A DNA stretch of 34,154 nt from Streptomyces spinoverrucosus. Lineage in GTDB: Bacteria; Actinomycetota; Actinomycetes; Streptomycetales; Streptomycetaceae. Under the pieces are notes generated by a model. That model was not told where the DNA came from, did no database searches, and saw nothing but the letters and a program-made list of their open reading frames with translations. Shown in pieces: positions 22,581 through 31,016 of the stretch. The DNA lies in NCBI RefSeq assembly GCF_006539505.1, contig NZ_BJND01000081.1, positions 1-34,154 of the forward strand, written 5' to 3'. Both the position numbers and the translations under genes were made by a program. Numbering within the stretch: position 1 is the stretch's first letter; each line of letters opens with the position of its first letter.

Positions 22581-23582
22581 GTGCGTAAGGCGTGGGTCGT
22601 GGCGATCGCCGCAGCGGGCGCCGGGGTTTCCTTCGTGATGCTGCTTGTCGTCGGGGTGTACGTCGTCGCCGGGGATCTTGTCAACGGTCTCAATGGGGCC
22701 GGACGGAAGCTGGCCAAGGGGGCCGTGCCCGCTGCCTATCAGGGGCTTGTACAGGAGTGGGGGAATCTCTGTCCTGCCATCAATCCGGCGTTGCTCGCCG
22801 CGCAGTTGTACCAGGAGAGCGGGTTCAATCCGAGTGCGCGGAGTCCGGCGCAGGCGCAGGGGATAGCGCAGTTCATCCCGGGGACCTGGGCCTCGCACGG
22901 CATTGACGGGGACGGGGACGGGGACCGGGATGTGTGGGATCCCAACGACGCGATTCCGTCGGCCGCTTCCTACGACTGCACGCTCGCGAAGTACGTGAAG
23001 GATGTGCCGGGGGACGCGACGAAGAACATGCTCGCCGCGTACAACGCGGGGGCGTACGCCGTGATCAAGTACGGGGGCGTGCCGCCGTACAAGGAGACCC
23101 AGAACTACGTCCGGGTCATCACGAGCCTTCAGGAGAGCTTTGCCGCACCCGTCGGGCGGGTCGATCCGTCCGAGCAGGCCGCCGGGGCCATCCACTACGC
23201 GCAGGAGAAGCTCGGGACGCCGTATCTGTGGGGCGGGAACGGGACGGCCGCGGAGGGTGGGCGGTTCGACTGCTCGGGGCTGACCAAGGCGGCGTACGAG
23301 AGTGTGGGGATCACGCTGCCCCGGGTCGCCAATGATCAGTACAACGCCGGGCCGCATCCGGATCGGGACGAGCTGCTGCCCGGGGATCTGGTGTTCTTTT
23401 CGGACGACCTCACCAACTCCCGCGCCATCCGGCATGTGGGCATTTATGTCGGCGGCGGATACATGATCGACGCGCCTCGGCCGGGTGCCGTGATCCGGTT
23501 CGACCCGATTGACACCCCGGACTACTTCGGTGCCACCCGGGTCACGGAAGATGGCGCGAAAGCGCTGCCCTCGGCGGTTTGA
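22581..23582 (+). CDS. Bifunctional lytic transglycosylase / NlpC-P60 (C40) wall hydrolase
   Basis: Exported peptidoglycan hydrolase of 333 aa. The N-terminal signal anchor is residues ~1-32; the SLT domain (~50-185) contains AAQLYQESGFNPSARSPAQAQGIAQF (catalytic Glu79), an Asp-rich DGDGDGDRD loop that may bind calcium, and NMLAAYNAGAYAV. The NlpC/P60 domain (~200-325) has RFDCSGLTKAAY (Cys231) and RHVGIYVGGGYMID (His285). One enzyme cuts glycan, the other the stem peptide: the same pair found in VirB1-like proteins of Gram-positive secretion systems. GTG 22581 is chosen for its spacing from GAGGGG; TTG 22575 is possible. It may serve the secretion-like operon at 3.7-10.8 kb. Confidence 0.88.
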   Translation: MRKAWVVAIAAAGAGVSFVMLLVVGVYVVAGDLVNGLNGAGRKLAKGAVPAAYQGLVQEWGNLCPAINPALLAAQLYQESGFNPSARSPAQAQGIAQFIPGTWASHGIDGDGDGDRDVWDPNDAIPSAASYDCTLAKYVKDVPGDATKNMLAAYNAGAYAVIKYGGVPPYKETQNYVRVITSLQESFAAPVGRVDPSEQAAGAIHYAQEKLGTPYLWGGNGTAAEGGRFDCSGLTKAAYESVGITLPRVANDQYNAGPHPDRDELLPGDLVFFSDDLTNSRAIRHVGIYVGGGYMIDAPRPGAVIRFDPIDTPDYFGATRVTEDGAKALPSAV

Positions 23583-23797
23583 GGAGCCCCCGGACAGAGC
23601 GTGAACCCTACCCCTGAGCTGCGGCGATGTATCTCTCTTCGATAACGTCTGCGTGATCATTCAGTGGAATGTGGAACGTAGTGACGGAGGCCGTGCGTTC
23701 CTGTTGACGTAGCCGGACGCGGATCTACAGACCACGGGGGTGGCAGAGCGGCGCATGCACGGATGCGCCCGACAGACGACGAAGGGGCCGCTGCACC

Positions 23798-24520
23798 ATG
23801 GCTGGACTCGCGCAATCCGGGTCGAACCCCGACGTCGAGCTGCTCTACGACATCAATGGCCTGGCCAAGGACGCACCGGGGTGGTTCGACCGGGGCATGG
23901 AGTTCGTCGGGGAGTACGGGCTGCTGCTCGCCCTGGTGCTGCTGGTGGTGTGCTGCTGGTGGACCGTGCGGCGGCGCAGCGGGATCTCCGGCGAGGAGGC
24001 GGCCGGGTCCGTCGCCGCGCTGGTCTGGGCGCCGTTGGCCGCGGGCATCGCGGTGCTGGTGAACGTGCCGATACGGGGGTTCGTGGAACGGCCCCGGCCC
24101 TTCCTGCAGCACGAGGGGCTTGAGGTGCTGGTCTCCGGGAAGACCGACTTCTCGTTCGTGAGCGATCACGCGACCATCGCGATGGCCCTCGGGGTGGGGT
24201 TGTTCATCGCTCATCGGACCTTTGGGCTCGTGGGGATCGGGCTGGCGCTCGTCGAGGGCTTCTGCCGGGTGTACATGGGTGTGCACTATCCGACGGATGT
24301 CATCGGCGGGTTCGCGCTGGGTACGGCTGTCGCGTTGCTGCTGTCGCCGGTGGCCATGGCCCTGCTGACGCCGGTCACGAAGGCGGTGGAGCGGTCGCCT
24401 CGGGTGGGGTGGCTGGTTCGGCGGCGGTCCGTGGTGGAGGAGCGGGAGGCCGTGATCCCGGGGGCTCGGACGGAAGCTTCGGAGGCTTCGGGGGCTGAGG
24501 AGCGGGACCTCGCGGCGTAG
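23798..24520 (+). CDS. PAP2 family membrane phosphatase
   Basis: Integral membrane lipid phosphatase of 240 aa. PAP2 motifs: C1 R93-x6-R100-P101 (RGFVERPRP, Arg in place of the usual Lys), C2 FVSDH with H124 (usual form PSGH), C3 R157-x5-H163-x3-D167 (RVYMGVHYPTD). About five TM helices, with a polar C-terminal tail of ~40 residues. Likely substrates are undecaprenyl pyrophosphate or phosphatidic acid. The changes in C1 and C2 are conservative, and the catalytic His pair and Asp are present. No obvious Shine-Dalgarno apart from the purine run AAGGGG about 11 bases upstream. Convergent with the FAD oxidoreductase gene, 2 bases between stops. Confidence 0.88.
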   Translation: MAGLAQSGSNPDVELLYDINGLAKDAPGWFDRGMEFVGEYGLLLALVLLVVCCWWTVRRRSGISGEEAAGSVAALVWAPLAAGIAVLVNVPIRGFVERPRPFLQHEGLEVLVSGKTDFSFVSDHATIAMALGVGLFIAHRTFGLVGIGLALVEGFCRVYMGVHYPTDVIGGFALGTAVALLLSPVAMALLTPVTKAVERSPRVGWLVRRRSVVEEREAVIPGARTEASEASGAEERDLAA

Positions 24521-24522
24521 CC

Positions 24523-26091
24523 CTAGAGCGCCTGGGGGTACGTGAACACCCGGTTCGGGTCGTACATCCGCTTCAGCTGGGTCAGGCGTGGCGCCGCGTC
24601 CCCGTAGTACGCCTTTCGCCAGTTCCTCAGCGTCGGGTCCGTGTAGTTCTGGTACGCCGCTCCCGACGCGTACGGACGCATCGCGCCGTGGGCCGAGGTC
24701 AGCCAGGACTGGGCCGTGCTGCCGGACGTGCCCGGGCGCCAGGACGCGATGTACTGGGCCAGCATGCGCGAGCGGCGGTGGACGAAGGCCGTCGACGTGG
24801 GGGAGACACGGTTGATCGCGCCGCCCAGGGCCGTGAAGGCGATGCTGCCCGCGCCGCCGCGCACCGACGTCAGCTGGGCCAGCAGGGTGCGGATGCCGGC
24901 CGCCGACAGTGAGCGGTCGAAGAAGTCGGAGCGGGCGGCGTACGTCTCGCGGCCCAGCGCGCCCTGGGGCGAGCGGCCGGGGGTCGTGCCGGGGAGGTGG
25001 CACTGGGCGTCGGTGGTGAAGGAGGAGCAGCCGGCGTAGACCTCCATCGACTCCTCGTACGAGCGCCGCTTGAGCGAGACGTGGGAGGCCGAGGAGCCGA
25101 CTCGGGCGGCGAGGCGGTCCACGGCGTTCTGCAGTTCGCGGTAGGTGCCGAGGGAGAAGGCGGCGACCGAGACGGTGGGGGTGCGGCCGGGCGCGCTCGC
25201 CAGGTGGAGGGACGACCAGATCTCGTCGGGCTGGTCCGGGCCCCACTCCTGCCAGGCCTTCACGACCGCGGCGGCCTTGCGCCACGGCCAGGTCAGATAC
25301 GCCGAGACCGCCTGCGGCGCCGGGTGGGTACGGAAGTGCAGTTCCGTTACGACGCCGAAGTTGCCGTTGCCCGCGCCGCGCAGGGCCCAGAAGAGGTCCT
25401 TGTGCGTGCCGGCGTCGGCGGTGATCCGCTTGCCGTTCGCCGTGACCAGCGTGGCCTGGGTGAGGCTGTCGCAGGTCAGGCCGTACGCCCGGGAGACGAC
25501 CCCGTGTCCGCCGCCGAGCACCAGGCCGGAGACGCCGACCGTCGGGCACGAGCCGGCGGGGATGGTGACGCCCTTGGCGGCGAGGGAACGGTAGACGTCG
25601 ATCAGCTTGGCGCCCGCGCCCACCACGGCGGTGTTGCCGCTCGCGCGGACGCGGTTGAGCTTGGAGACGTCGATGATCAGGCGGCCGTTTCCGGACGACC
25701 AGCCGGCGTAGGAGTGGCCGCCGTTGCGTATCGCCACGCGCAGGTCGTGGGCGCGGGCGTAGGCGAGGGTGGTGCTGATGTCGTCCGGGTGGGCGACGTA
25801 GGCGACGGCGGCGGGCTTCAGCGTGTCGAAGCGGGTGTTGTAGAGCCGGTGGGCGGTCGGCCAGGAGGCGTCGCCGGGGCGGATCAGGGGGCCGTCGAGG
25901 TCGCGGGCGAGCGCCGACCAGTTGGCGGCGGCCGTGGCGGCGGTCGTACGGATCCCGGGGCGCGTCGCCGAGGTGCCCCGGCCCGTGGAGGGGGTGGCCG
26001 TGGCGGTGCCGGAACCGCCGCTGCACGCCACCGCCGACGCGATCCCGACGACCGCGGCGGCCCCGCCCCCGATGAACGTACGCCGTTCCAT
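24523..26091 (-). CDS. FAD-linked oxidoreductase (berberine-bridge type), Tat lipoprotein
   Basis: Secreted oxidase of 522 aa. The N-terminus MERRTFIGGGAAAVVGIASAVAC carries a twin-arginine motif and a lipobox ending in C23. The FAD_binding_4 domain shows RVAIRNGGHSYAGWSS (His126) and AGSCPTVGVSGLVLGGGHG (Cys182), the two residues that bind FAD covalently in bicovalent flavoenzymes. The C-terminal BBE segment is YQNYTDPTLRNWRKAYYG, then RMYDPNRVFTYPQ. It probably oxidises a sugar, alcohol or secondary metabolite outside the membrane. ATG 26091 is set by the signal peptide; the upstream open frame is a shadow. The 224-base divergent region to the Gln-rich gene (26092-26315) should hold both promoters; only short repeats such as TTGT-gcg-ACAA at 26254-26264 are visible. 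Confidence 0.9.
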   Translation of the reverse strand: MERRTFIGGGAAAVVGIASAVACSGGSGTATATPSTGRGTSATRPGIRTTAATAAANWSALARDLDGPLIRPGDASWPTAHRLYNTRFDTLKPAAVAYVAHPDDISTTLAYARAHDLRVAIRNGGHSYAGWSSGNGRLIIDVSKLNRVRASGNTAVVGAGAKLIDVYRSLAAKGVTIPAGSCPTVGVSGLVLGGGHGVVSRAYGLTCDSLTQATLVTANGKRITADAGTHKDLFWALRGAGNGNFGVVTELHFRTHPAPQAVSAYLTWPWRKAAAVVKAWQEWGPDQPDEIWSSLHLASAPGRTPTVSVAAFSLGTYRELQNAVDRLAARVGSSASHVSLKRRSYEESMEVYAGCSSFTTDAQCHLPGTTPGRSPQGALGRETYAARSDFFDRSLSAAGIRTLLAQLTSVRGGAGSIAFTALGGAINRVSPTSTAFVHRRSRMLAQYIASWRPGTSGSTAQSWLTSAHGAMRPYASGAAYQNYTDPTLRNWRKAYYGDAAPRLTQLKRMYDPNRVFTYPQAL

Positions 26092-26315
26092 GAGTCCCTC
26101 CCGCTCCCACCGCTTACGTGGGAGGAGACGGTTCCTCGGGGGCGCGGGTTCCTCCTCGGCCGGGCCGCCGTACGAATAGGACGACCGAGGTCCACGAGCC
26201 GGTCGTTCGAATTGCGGCCGAATCGGTGCGGACTTAACGTCAAGTTCGTCACATTGTGCGACAAAGCGGACACTGTCTGTGTATCCGCTTCCCGCGACGC
26301 TCGAATGGAGCATTC

Positions 26316-26795
26316 ATGTCGGTGATGACCGGTACCCAGCCCCTGCAGCAGGTCGGCCCGCAGGCCGGCGGCCAGCAGCAGATCGCCCAGATGGTCCAGC
26401 AGGCCATCCAGCAGGCGTGCCAGCAGACGGCCCAGCAGGTCGCGCAGCAAGTGCAGCAGACGTTCCAGCAGATCCAGCAGATCCAGCAGCAGCTCCAGAT
26501 GCAGCCGGGCATGGCCCAGCAGGCGCACCCGTACCTGGCTCTCGCGCTGCACCGCTCGTTGCACTCGGGCATCCGGCACGCGGTGGAGCAGTCCGTGCAG
26601 CAGGCGCTGCCGACCGCGATCGTGACGCTGCTCCAGCAGAGCCAGCAGAGCCAGCAGGGTCAGCAGGGCCAGCAGCCGTGGGGCGGTGGGTTCGGCCAGC
26701 AGCCCTACGGGCAGCAGCAGCAGCCGTTCGGCCAGCAGCAGCCGTTCGGCCAGCAGTACCAGCAGCCCGGCTTCGGCTTCGGGCAGATGGGCTAG
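26316..26795 (+). CDS. Glutamine-rich low-complexity protein
   Basis: Protein of 159 aa, with roughly one third Gln. Residues ~1-70 form a heptad-like Gln helix (QMVQQAIQQACQQTAQQ type); ~75-110 is a conventional segment (HPYLALALHRSLHSGIRHAVEQSVQQALPTAIVTLL); ~110-159 is disordered with repeats of GQQP[FWY]G. ATG 26316 has GGAG 5 bases upstream. No signal peptide or TM segment. Function unknown; the middle part may be the conserved core and the rest could drive self-association. The repeat codons are mostly CAG, so the DNA itself is repetitive. Ends at a strong hairpin (26828-26868). Confidence 0.75.
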   Translation: MSVMTGTQPLQQVGPQAGGQQQIAQMVQQAIQQACQQTAQQVAQQVQQTFQQIQQIQQQLQMQPGMAQQAHPYLALALHRSLHSGIRHAVEQSVQQALPTAIVTLLQQSQQSQQGQQGQQPWGGGFGQQPYGQQQQPFGQQQPFGQQYQQPGFGFGQMG

Positions 26796-26827
26796 CCGTT
26801 CGGTATCGGCTGACCTGAGGGCGGCGC

Positions 26828-26868
26828 GATGCGGTGTGCCCCGGGACTGCTCCCGGGCACACCGCATC
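26828..26868 (+). terminator. Long hairpin terminator after the Gln-rich gene
   Basis: GATGCGGTGTGCCCCGGGA and TCCCGGGCACACCGCATC pair over 18 bases with one bulged C and a 4-base loop. It lies 32 bases after the stop. Very stable and without a T-run, as usual for Streptomyces. Confidence 0.8.
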
Positions 26869-26942
26869 AGCGTGCGAGCGCGAGCCGCCCCGTCGCCGGA
26901 TCAGAAGCAGAAGTTACGACGTAGGCGTGGTGAAGGTGGGAC

Positions 26943-28682
26943 GTGATGGTCAAGGAAAGGCCCGGAAACAGCCGCGCGAGCGGGCCGGAGGGCGGCGACG
27001 CCGCGGGATCCGAACCCGAGGGCAGGCAAGCGGGGCCACGTGAGAAAGGCGCGCAGTCGGCGCGCCCGGTGCAACCGCGTCGCGAGCGGTACATGGTGAC
27101 ACCGCTGCCGCAGCAGCTACTCCCGCCGGGAGTACCCGAACTCAGCTTTGACGCCATGTGCGATCGGCTGGAGCGCATGCCCGAGGTCAAGGTGATGCGC
27201 AGGCTCCAGCCGTCGGAGAAGCTCCGGTCGGGCGGGCCGACCCCCTCCTGCCCGGAGATCGCGGTCGTCGAGGCGGCCGAGGCCCAGGTGCCGGCGATGC
27301 GGTCGCTGCACCTGCACATCGAGCCGGACCTGCCGCTGTCCGGCATCGGGCCGGCGGCCACGCCGACCACGGCGATCGTGCCGCTGCGCGATCCCGCACT
27401 GGTCGCCTCGCTCGCACAACCCGCGGACATCTCGCTGCGCGTCTGCGGCCCGGAGGGCGAACCGCTGGCCGGCGCGGCGGTGTACCTGATCGGGTCGTCC
27501 TGGCCGGGGCAGGGCATCACCAGTGCCGACGGGACGGTCACCGTCACACTGGCCACGGAAACCCCGGAGTCCGTTCAGTCCCTCTATGTCCGGCCCGCCG
27601 GCGGCTACGTGGACCGCTGGATCAACCGTCCCGACCTGTCACTGACGGGCGAGAACCTGGTCACCCTCACACCACTGAGCAAGGTGTACCCGGGGCTGGA
27701 CGAGAGGCAGCCGTACGGCTGGGGCCAGCAGGCCATGCGGCTGGACCGGCTGCCTCCCACGTTCCGTGCCTTCGGCATCAGGGTCGCGGTCATCGGCTCG
27801 GGTGTCGCCTCCGAGCACCCGGACCTGAAGCAACGAGCGCGCTCCGGAGTCGACTTCGTCTGCGGCACGGAGGAGGGCTGGGCCCAGGACGCGGTGGGCA
27901 CCGGCACCCACGCGGCGGGGATCATCGCCGGGGCGGACACCGGCAAGGGCGTCATCGGCATCGCGGTCGACGCCGAGCTCGAGATCTGCCAGGTGCAGCC
28001 CGGCGGCCGCTTCAGCGACCTGATCGCTGCGCTGGACCACTGCATCGACCACGAGGTCGACATCGCCCACATCGCGGTGGCGACCCCGTACGCGTCGGCG
28101 CTGGTCTCCCGCAAGCTCGCCGACGCCAATGCGGCGGGCATCGCCTGCGTCGCTCCGGCGGGCGACTCGGGAGGACCGGTCTGCTTCCCCGGTTCGCTGC
28201 CCACCGTGTTCACCGTGGGTGCGCTCGGAGTCTTCGGATCCTTCCCGCCGGACACCTCCCAGGCCACCCATGTCGGCCCTCAGCTGACACCGGAAGGGCT
28301 GTTCGCCGCTCCGTTCAGCTGCTACGGCCCAGGCGTCGACGCCGCCGCTCCTGGCGTAGCGGTCCTCTCGTGCTCGCCGCAGGGCGGATACACGACCTTC
28401 GACGGCACCGGGACGGCCTCGGCCCACGTCGCCGGACTTGCCGCTCTCGTGCTCGCCCACCACGAGGACTTCCACGGTCAGCTGCTGCCCCGCGGACCCG
28501 GCCGGGTGCAGCACCTTTTCGACATCATCTCCGCCAGCTGCCGCCCCCTGGCCGCCGCGGGCACCATGGATGCGGCCCGCGTCGGCCGCGGCCTGCCGGA
28601 CGCCCTCGTGGCCCTCCATCTGGCCCCTGGCGTTCAACTCGCCCCGGCCCTGTCCCCCTACGTGCCGACCCTGACCGGATAG
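26943..28682 (+). CDS. Subtilisin-fold (S8) protein with lost catalytic residues
   Basis: Cytoplasmic-looking protein of 579 aa (no signal peptide). Residues ~1-50 are disordered; ~160-245 resemble a carboxypeptidase-regulatory-like beta domain (DISLRVCGPEGEPLAGAAVYL); ~275-540 is a subtilase domain. Key motifs are changed: VAVIGSGVASEHPDL has Gly285 where the catalytic Asp belongs; GTGTHAAGIIAG keeps His323; APAGDSGGP has Asp408 at the oxyanion Asn; DGTGTASAHVAG has Gly490 where the nucleophilic Ser belongs. It should not be a protease; a binding or scaffold role is more likely. GTG 26943 or ATG 26946 start, with GGTGGG upstream. An alpha/beta-hydrolase with a similar kind of change follows. 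Confidence 0.85.
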   Translation: MMVKERPGNSRASGPEGGDAAGSEPEGRQAGPREKGAQSARPVQPRRERYMVTPLPQQLLPPGVPELSFDAMCDRLERMPEVKVMRRLQPSEKLRSGGPTPSCPEIAVVEAAEAQVPAMRSLHLHIEPDLPLSGIGPAATPTTAIVPLRDPALVASLAQPADISLRVCGPEGEPLAGAAVYLIGSSWPGQGITSADGTVTVTLATETPESVQSLYVRPAGGYVDRWINRPDLSLTGENLVTLTPLSKVYPGLDERQPYGWGQQAMRLDRLPPTFRAFGIRVAVIGSGVASEHPDLKQRARSGVDFVCGTEEGWAQDAVGTGTHAAGIIAGADTGKGVIGIAVDAELEICQVQPGGRFSDLIAALDHCIDHEVDIAHIAVATPYASALVSRKLADANAAGIACVAPAGDSGGPVCFPGSLPTVFTVGALGVFGSFPPDTSQATHVGPQLTPEGLFAAPFSCYGPGVDAAAPGVAVLSCSPQGGYTTFDGTGTASAHVAGLAALVLAHHEDFHGQLLPRGPGRVQHLFDIISASCRPLAAAGTMDAARVGRGLPDALVALHLAPGVQLAPALSPYVPTLTG

Positions 28683-28729
28683 GCCCGCTCGGGGCACAGC
28701 CAGGCCGTATACAGCCCGAAGTACCTCGT

Positions 28730-28776
28730 CGTCCCCGGTGTTCCGTCCCGCGTCAGCGGGCGGAAGACCGGGGACG
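28730..28776 (+). terminator. Hairpin after the subtilisin-fold gene
   Basis: CGTCCCCGGT-g-TTCCG-t-CCCGC pairs with GCGGG-CGGAA-g-ACCGGGGACG around a gtca loop, with one mismatch and one bulge. It begins about 48 bases after the stop and ends before the next gene's ribosome-binding site, so the next gene probably has its own promoter or receives read-through. Confidence 0.7.
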
Positions 28777-28864
28777 AGATCTTGTGACGGTGGCGCGTAC
28801 CGGCTCCGTCCTCGGGTAGTCGGGGCACCAAGAGCCCAACGACTCTCACGTTGGGAGAAAGCAG

Positions 28865-29518
28865 ATGATCTCCGACTTGGTACTGGTGCCCGCGAGCGGG
28901 GCCCCGCTCGCAGGCGATCTGGTCGTTCCCGGCCCGGTGCGGTCGGTGGTTGTCATCGCCGAGGGCAGTAGCAGCTCTCGGGGCAGCTCGCGCGACCGCG
29001 CGCTCGCCGACACGTTCCACCGGGCAGGGATGGGCACGCTCCTCCTCGATCTCCTCACCGAACTGGAGAAGCGGGCAGACGCACGCTCGGCCGGGCATCT
29101 CTTCGACGTCCCATTCCTGGCCCAGCGGCTGGTGGCTGCCATCGACTGGCTGGATCAGCGGCCGGAAACCGCTGACGTCCCGGTATGTCTGTTCGGCGCC
29201 GACACGTCGGCTCTCCTGGCAGCGGCGGAGCGGCCCCAACGAGTCTCGGCCGTGGTCATCCGAGGCGGGCGTGCGGACCTGACGTACGACGCGCTGCAGG
29301 GCGTCCGGGCCCCAGTGCTGTTCATCATCGGCGGCGATGACGAGACGGACCCGCGCATCAACCAGGAAGCGGCCGCACAGCTCAGCGCGCCGAGCGAGGT
29401 CCACGTCGTGCGTGGCGCCACGCATCTGTTCCATGAGCCGGGGTCCCTTGAGGAGATTGCCGCTGCGGCTCGGCAGTGGTTCGACTCCCATCTGGGGAGC
29501 GGACATCGATCCGCCTGA
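28865..29518 (+). CDS. Alpha/beta-hydrolase (dienelactone hydrolase-like) with Asp at the nucleophile position
   Basis: Protein of 217 aa with the alpha/beta-hydrolase order: strand VRSVVVIAEGSSSSRGS, helix, LLLDLLTELE, nucleophile elbow VCLFGADTSALLAAA, VLFIIGGDDETD (acid), and VVRGATHLFHEPG (His187). In this group (streptomycete proteins usually GASTGAAAAL) the elbow is G-x-S-x-G; here it is G111-A-D113-T-S115, so Ser is replaced by Asp. Asp nucleophiles do occur in dehalogenases and epoxide hydrolases of the same fold, so the protein may have altered chemistry or none. ATG 28865 with GGGAG upstream. It follows the pseudo-subtilase on the same strand. Confidence 0.82.
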   Translation: MISDLVLVPASGAPLAGDLVVPGPVRSVVVIAEGSSSSRGSSRDRALADTFHRAGMGTLLLDLLTELEKRADARSAGHLFDVPFLAQRLVAAIDWLDQRPETADVPVCLFGADTSALLAAAERPQRVSAVVIRGGRADLTYDALQGVRAPVLFIIGGDDETDPRINQEAAAQLSAPSEVHVVRGATHLFHEPGSLEEIAAAARQWFDSHLGSGHRSA

Positions 29519-29727
29519 ACCGGTTACCCGCAGTCACCTCTGTCGCCCATCCGTGATGGCCGGTACTGTCACGAGCCGTGTAGGTTTGTTCGGAATGCCG
29601 CATATTTTTGTGTCTGATCGGGTTCCTGGGGGTGGACAAGGGTGTATGCGATGGGGTCGGTTCCGGCTGGGACCTGCATGTGCTCTCCCCGTAAGCATTC
29701 CGTGACCTAACCACACCGACCGCAGGG

Positions 29728-29771
29728 GTTCACCCTCCGTTCACTTACGGCCATAGGCGGCTTCACCTGAT
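29728..29771 (+). promoter_or_regulatory. PHO box (four 11-base PhoP direct-repeat units) of pstS
   Basis: Units spaced exactly 11 bases: GTTCACCCTCC (29728), GTTCACTTACG (29739), GCCATAGGCGG (29750, degenerate) and CTTCACCTGAT (29761). The first, second and fourth match the streptomycete PhoP unit GTTCACC. TAATTT at 29777-29782 is a likely -10 box, giving a leader of about 95 bases. The whole gene-free stretch 29519-29883 (365 bases) otherwise holds only a small hairpin CCATC-cgt-GATGG near 29549 after the hydrolase gene. Confidence 0.88.
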
Positions 29772-29883
29772 CTGCCTAATTTCGGCCTTACCGGTGACGG
29801 GCGTGCTCGAATACGCGTCCGCACCGACCAGACTTTCGCACGCCGCCGATCAGGACGGCGGCTCCTGGAAGGAACTCCCGAAA

Positions 29884-31011
29884 GTGAAGCTTCAGCGCAT
29901 GAACCGGCGGGCCCTCACCCTCGGTGCTCTCGCCGTCTCCGGCGCCCTGGCCCTCACGGCGTGCGGCTCCGACGACACCGGCAATGGCGGTGACTCGGGC
30001 GGCGCGACTGCGGCTGCCACCGGCTCCATCGACTGCATGGACGCCAAGGGTCAGATTCTCTCCGACGGCTCGTCCGCGCAGAAGAACGCGATCGACGCCT
30101 GGGTCAAGAACTTCACGGCCGCCTGCCCGGACATCCAGATCAACTACAAGGCCGGCGGCTCCGGCGCCGGTGTCACCGCGTTCACGCAGGGCCAGGTTCC
30201 CTTCGCCGGTTCGGACTCCGCGCTGGACTCCGAGGAGATCGCGACCACCAAGCAGGTCTGCGAAGGCGGTCAGGGCGTCAACCTGCCGATGGTCGGTGGC
30301 CCGGTGGCCGTCGGATTCAACGTCTCGGGTGTCGACAGCCTCGTCCTCGACGCGCCGACCCTCGCCAAGATCTTCGACAGCAAGATCACCAATTGGAACG
30401 ACCCGGCGATCAAGAAGCTGAACCCGGACGTCGAGCTGCCGGACCTGAAGATCCAGGCCTTCCACCGCTCGGACGACTCCGGTACCACGGACAACTTCAC
30501 CGCGTACCTCAAGGCCGCCTCCCCCAGCAACTGGAAGTACGAGGGCGGCAAGACCTGGCAGGCCGAGGGCGGCCAGGCCGCCGCGCAGTCCTCCGGCGTT
30601 GCCCAGCAGGTCAAGCAGACCAACGGCGCCATCGGCTACTTCGAGCTGTCCTACGCCAAGGACGGCATCAAGACGGTCGACATCGACAACGGCTCCGGCA
30701 CCCCGGTCAAGGCCACCGTCGAGAACGCCACCAAGGCCATCGCCGCCGGCAAGGTCGTCGGCACCGGCAAGGACATGGCCATGGAGCTGGACTACGCGAC
30801 CAAGGCCGAGGGTGCCTACCCGATCGTCCTGGTCACGTACGAGATCGTCTGCGACAAGGGCAACAAGGCGGACACCCTGCCCGCCACGAAGGCCTTCCTG
30901 AACTACATCGCCAGCGAGGAGGGCCAGCAGATCCTCGCTGAGAACGACTACGCCCCGATGCCCGAGGACATCATCACCAAGGTCCGCGAGACCATCACGG
31001 GCCTGAGCTGA
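29884..31011 (+). CDS. pstS: Phosphate ABC transporter substrate-binding lipoprotein PstS
   Basis: High-affinity phosphate-binding protein, 375 aa, anchored outside the membrane. The signal peptide ends in a lipobox LTAC with C27 (MKLQRMNRRALTLGALAVSGALALTACGSDD). Phosphate-site motifs: ISYKAGGSGAG-type loop (INYKAGGSGAGVTAFTQG), FAGSDSAL, and RSDDSGTTDNFTAYL. The GTG start at 29884 has GGAAGGA 10 bases upstream; ATG 29899 is an alternative. The gene is preceded by a PHO box, so PhoP~P should induce it at low phosphate. A strong hairpin follows the stop and separates it from pstC, which would make PstS the most abundant product. Confidence 0.97.
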   Translation: MKLQRMNRRALTLGALAVSGALALTACGSDDTGNGGDSGGATAAATGSIDCMDAKGQILSDGSSAQKNAIDAWVKNFTAACPDIQINYKAGGSGAGVTAFTQGQVPFAGSDSALDSEEIATTKQVCEGGQGVNLPMVGGPVAVGFNVSGVDSLVLDAPTLAKIFDSKITNWNDPAIKKLNPDVELPDLKIQAFHRSDDSGTTDNFTAYLKAASPSNWKYEGGKTWQAEGGQAAAQSSGVAQQVKQTNGAIGYFELSYAKDGIKTVDIDNGSGTPVKATVENATKAIAAGKVVGTGKDMAMELDYATKAEGAYPIVLVTYEIVCDKGNKADTLPATKAFLNYIASEEGQQILAENDYAPMPEDIITKVRETITGLS

Positions 31012-31016
31012 CCCGA

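Noticed and set aside
23657..26110. 817-codon minus-strand frame
   Set aside because: Arg/Pro/His-rich shadow covering the PAP2 gene antisense and the FAD gene out of frame.
24997..26325. 442-codon open frame on the plus strand
   Set aside because: Lies opposite the FAD oxidoreductase, whose motifs (GGHSYAG, Cys-containing AGSCPTVG) settle which strand is coding.
26340..26770. CAG-rich periodic DNA resembling a repeat or CRISPR-like array
   Set aside because: It is the coding sequence for Gln repeats; there are no conserved repeats separated by unique spacers.
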